Assembly: GCA_963699495.1 (NCBI GenBank) | Contig: CAVOUB010000009.1 | Span: 1 to 39,680, forward strand | Length of the DNA: 39,680 bases | Source: JAIBJN01 sp963699495 | Lineage (GTDB): Bacteria > Actinomycetota > Thermoleophilia > Gaiellales > Gaiellaceae | Reading direction: 5' to 3' | Notes under the pieces: model-generated | What the model saw: only the letters and a program-made list of their open reading frames with translations | What the model was told of the DNA's origin: nothing | Database searches by the model: none | Position numbers and translations under genes: made by a program | Shown here: piece after piece, positions 37,033-39,680 of the stretch | Position numbering within the stretch: the stretch's first letter is position 1 | How the letters are laid out: each line of letters begins with the position of its first letter

Positions 37033-38369
37033 GTGGCGTTGAGCAAACGCGAACGTGAAATCGCCGATGAGATCGAGCGGCGGCGGGGCGAGCTCGTGCA
37101 GCTCACGTCCGAGCTTGTCGGCTTCGACACGACGGCGCGCAATCCCGACGATCCACCTCGCGACGAGGCGGCGCTCCAGGAACACCTGGCCCGCCGACTG
37201 CGGGACGCAGGCGCGGAGGTCGATCTCTGGGAGCCTTCGACCGAGGAGATGATGGGGAAGCCGCTCGTTCCCCCCGGTCTCGGCTTTGAGGGCCGACCCC
37301 AGCTGGTCGCCCGCTTCGTAGGCGCGGGTGGCGGCAAGAGCCTCCTCTTCAACGGCCACATCGACGCCGTTTCGGTGGAGCCGATCGACCGCTGGACGAG
37401 CAATCCGTTCGAGGCCGAGGTCCGGGACGGCAACCTCTACGGGCGCGGCTCGTGCGACATGAAGGGCGGCATCGCGGCGATGACGCTCGCGGCCGAGGTG
37501 ATAGCAGAGGGGGGCGTCGAGCTCGCCGGCGACCTGATCGTCGCGACGAACACCGACGAGGAGTCGTCGGGTGCAGGGAGCTCGGCGATCGTAGCCCGGG
37601 GGATCGAGGCCGACGCGGGCATCGTCACCGAGGCCACAGGCTTTGACGTGTGGGTGGCCTGCCGAGGCTCCGAGTACGGCGTCGTCACCGTCCCCGGCCG
37701 TCCTGGTCACGCCGAGGTCTTCCAGCGTTCCTGGCGAGAGGGCGGTGCAGTGAACGCGATCGAGAAGGCAGTGGTGGTCATCGAGGCGATGCACGCGCTG
37801 CGGTCCGAGTGGTCGACCCGCGCCGGCCTCGACCATCCGTACCTGAGCAGGCCGGACGTGCTCCCCACGATGGCCTCGGCGGGCGATTGGCCCGTAACCT
37901 ATCCGGCCTCTTGTGAGCTCACCTGCGCCGTCCTCTACCTCCCCTCGCAGGCAGACGAGCAGGGCTGGGGCTCCGACGTTCGGCGCGAGGTCGAGGAGTG
38001 GATTCTGCGCGAGACGGCACGGGACGGGTGGCTCGCCGAGAATCCGCCCCGCTTCGAATGGTGGCCGAGCGGCGTCATGCCGATGGAGATCGGTGACAGC
38101 GACCCGATCGTGGCCGGCGATGCTCGAGGCCGGCCGGGGACGTCGGGCGGCCCGGCAAGCTCTTCGGGCTCGACTCGTGGTACGACGGAGCCACGTTCAC
38201 CCATCTCGCCGGTATTCCCTCGATCGCCTACGGGCCGCGCGGGTTCCCGACGGAGCCGGGCGGTCCGAGCATCGCGCACACGATCGACGAGCACGTGCCC
38301 GTCGACGACCTCGTCCGGTGCGCCCAGGCGCTCGCCGTGTGCGCAATGCGTTTCTGCGGGACGGTCTAG
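37033..38369 (+). CDS. M20-family metallo-hydrolase (ArgE/DapE-like), frameshifted near the end
   Basis: M20 enzymes are two-zinc hydrolases that remove acyl groups from amino acids or related amines. The metal ligands lie in LLFNGHIDAV, YGRGSCDMKGG, the catalytic Glu pair in NTDEESSG, and a later Glu in VTEATGF. A dimerisation (lid) domain is inserted after about residue 210. Near 38120-38160 the frame changes twice. The family ending then continues as FGLDSWYDGATFTHLAGIPS and THTIDEHVPVDDL-like residues to TAG 38367-38369. About 440 residues. The neighbouring transporter suggests an acylated polyamine or guanidino substrate. Confidence 0.8.
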
Positions 38370-38561
38370 TCCGAGACGAAGCTCCGATGAATCTTCCTGC
38401 GTCGGCCGGTCTGTAGGGAAAGCGTCGAATCGACCCCGCCCGCGACCGTGCTGTTCAAGTAATCAGAGCTGCTGTGGAGGCAGCCAAGACCGCGCCGCCC
38501 AGCCCTGTCTAACGCGAGCTCCTTCTGTCGGACGTAGTTCGTAGCCGGGCGAGACCGAGTC

Positions 38562-39584
38562 TTGCACTGGGGAACGTCAAGAGCTACCTTGTCGCGAGTG
38601 GCACAAGCCGTCGATGCCTCCCCTCCGCGAAGCTGGTTTCGTCGTCAGCAAATCGATACTCGCCCCACGAGTCCCTTCGCGCCTGGCCACTGGGAGCAAT
38701 CGAAGGCCGAGCCCGAACTGGCAAAGGCCCTCTGCCTGATCCAGGGTCGCGTTGCCGAGGCGCGTGCGCTGCTCGAGTTGAACACGGCCGAGCCCACGCC
38801 GCACTCGGAGCGGACACGGTCACGACTCCTCGAGCTTCTGACCCGGGACGTTGACTCGCTCACGACCGACTCCGCCTGGGAGCTCGCGAATCAGCTGAAG
38901 CTCGAGCTGCTGTTTCTCGGCGACAAGCACTACGTCTGGGCAAGGCTCGACTACGAATGCGAGAGGACGAAGAAAGCGGGTCACTGGCACGGGTGGAGCG
39001 ATCACTTCGGCGAGCAGAAGCTGCACGATCTCATCGACGCCGGCAAGAACGGTGCCGTCGATGCCGGGGTGCAGGCAGAGGCGATCCACCATCTTCGCCT
39101 GCTCTACACCGAGCGCGCCGAGGCGGGCCTGGAGCGACGCGTCCGGGCACAGCAGAAGCTTCGCTATCTCAACATTCTCGCTCTGGCGCTGATCTTCTTC
39201 CTCGTGCTGCTCTCCGGCATCGTCCAGTGGATCGGGGGCGGCGGGATGTGGGAATCGATCGTCCTCGTCGTCTCGGCCGGCGCGCTCGGCGCGACGCTCG
39301 CCGGCACCTTCCGCGTCCGGGACAAGCTCGTCCAGCTGGACGACCTCCGCTCGTTCTGGCCGGCCATGAGGGTGCAACCCCTGGTCGGGGCGGTCGCCGG
39401 GCTCGTTATCCTCCTTGTGCTCGAGAGCGGAGCAGTGGCTTTGGGGAACGGCAACACAGCGTCGTGGGCGGCTCAAGCGCTGTTCGCGTTCGCCGCCGGA
39501 TTCTCGGAGCCCTTCTTCCTCGGCGTCGTGCAGAAGGTCGCCGTCCTTCCCGACAAGGACAACGACAACTCGAAGAAGCGCTAG
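38562..39584 (+). CDS. Unrecognised four-span membrane protein
   Basis: About 330-340 residues. The N-terminal 190 residues are soluble and helical with many charged residues (ALCLIQGRVAEARALLEL, SAWELANQLKLELLFLGDKHYVWARL). The C-terminal part has four hydrophobic segments (YLNILALALIFFLVLLSGIV, SIVLVVSAGALGATLAG, QPLVGAVAGLVILLVLES, WAAQALFAFAAGFSEPFFLGVV) and a basic tail with DKDNDNSKK. The FSEPFFLGVVQKV end recalls bacterial membrane proteins of unknown role, but I do not recognise the family. Start candidates are TTG 38562 and GTG 38598 in the same frame. Neither has a good ribosome-binding site. Confidence 0.65.
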   Translation: MHWGTSRATLSRVAQAVDASPPRSWFRRQQIDTRPTSPFAPGHWEQSKAEPELAKALCLIQGRVAEARALLELNTAEPTPHSERTRSRLLELLTRDVDSLTTDSAWELANQLKLELLFLGDKHYVWARLDYECERTKKAGHWHGWSDHFGEQKLHDLIDAGKNGAVDAGVQAEAIHHLRLLYTERAEAGLERRVRAQQKLRYLNILALALIFFLVLLSGIVQWIGGGGMWESIVLVVSAGALGATLAGTFRVRDKLVQLDDLRSFWPAMRVQPLVGAVAGLVILLVLESGAVALGNGNTASWAAQALFAFAAGFSEPFFLGVVQKVAVLPDKDNDNSKKR

Positions 39585-39680
39585 CGCCCCCGGAGCGGTT
39601 CGTCGGCGGTTCGACGACTACTCGGATGCTCGGTGATCAGTTGGTCGGACAGACTCACGAACTCGTCGTCTAGAGAGATG

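Noticed and set aside
38370..38561. 192-base gap between the M20 hydrolase and the membrane protein, checked for a small gene or RNA.
   Set aside because: No frame with a good ribosome-binding site, no clear hairpin and no match to the repeat elements were seen.
39585..39680. Possible start of another gene at the right edge of the window.
   Set aside because: Too few bases remain to judge coding potential, and no convincing start signal was seen.

Overview
This is a GC-rich, gene-dense bacterial window whose gene families point to the Actinobacteria. The indicators are an actinobacterial acyl-CoA carboxylase pair, DUF4235 and DUF5317 proteins, an ECF42-type sigma factor with its DGPF/YCII partner, a Gram-positive-type SOS box and frequent GTG/TTG starts. 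The selenocysteine machinery and multiple HD-GYP proteins would suit a deep lineage such as Thermoleophilia/Gaiellales. That placement is inference. Many conserved genes are broken into two or more frames while protein similarity continues unbroken, so the sequence probably carries assembly or sequencing indels rather than many pseudogenes.

Layout. 1-1503: the tail of an aminotransferase-like gene, a 58-residue Asp/Thr-rich small protein and a JmjC/cupin oxygenase, together a candidate peptide-modification cassette. 1511-1654 and 7147-7314: two copies of a long palindromic element between convergent genes. 1634-4411 (minus): a sucrase/ferredoxin-like protein and the biotin-carrying alpha subunit of an acyl-CoA carboxylase. 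4503-7150 (plus): PgsA-like phosphatidyltransferase, a double GNAT acetyltransferase, and DinB with an SOS box on its start codon. 7311-8530: a small acidic protein and a secreted NlpC/P60 hydrolase. 8660-13650: two units, each a 30-32 residue single-membrane-span micropeptide followed by a membrane GGDEF-HD-GYP protein, with DUF4235 between them and DUF5317 after. 13669-17010: an anchored beta-propeller protein, then an ECF42-like sigma factor and its YCII partner behind a recognisable promoter.

17094-20868 (minus): acyl-CoA carboxylase beta subunit, a GNAT enzyme and the catalytic chain of methylmalonyl-CoA mutase. With the alpha subunit at 2632-4411 and the BioY biotin transporter at 24643-25227, this outlines propionyl-CoA to methylmalonyl-CoA to succinyl-CoA metabolism. 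20927-24604 (plus): a tandem HD-GYP protein, a MoaD-MoaE fusion, a site-2-type protease and a LOG-family hydrolase. 25240-27057: a VanW-family envelope protein. 27104-30252: selA, selB and tRNA-Sec in one compact unit. 30334-38369: a nitrilase-family amidohydrolase, an arginine-deiminase-like enzyme, a five-gene polyamine-type ABC transporter operon with a small lipoprotein, and an M20 hydrolase, which fit import and breakdown of a guanidino or polyamine compound. 38562-39584: an unrecognised membrane protein.

The most noteworthy items are the paired micropeptide/GGDEF-HD-GYP units with a shared upstream motif, the palindromic elements with differing self-complementary outer arms, and the Asp/Thr-rich peptide beside a JmjC oxygenase. 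No insertion sequence, prophage, CRISPR array or rRNA was seen, and no gene-free stretch exceeds about 300 bases.
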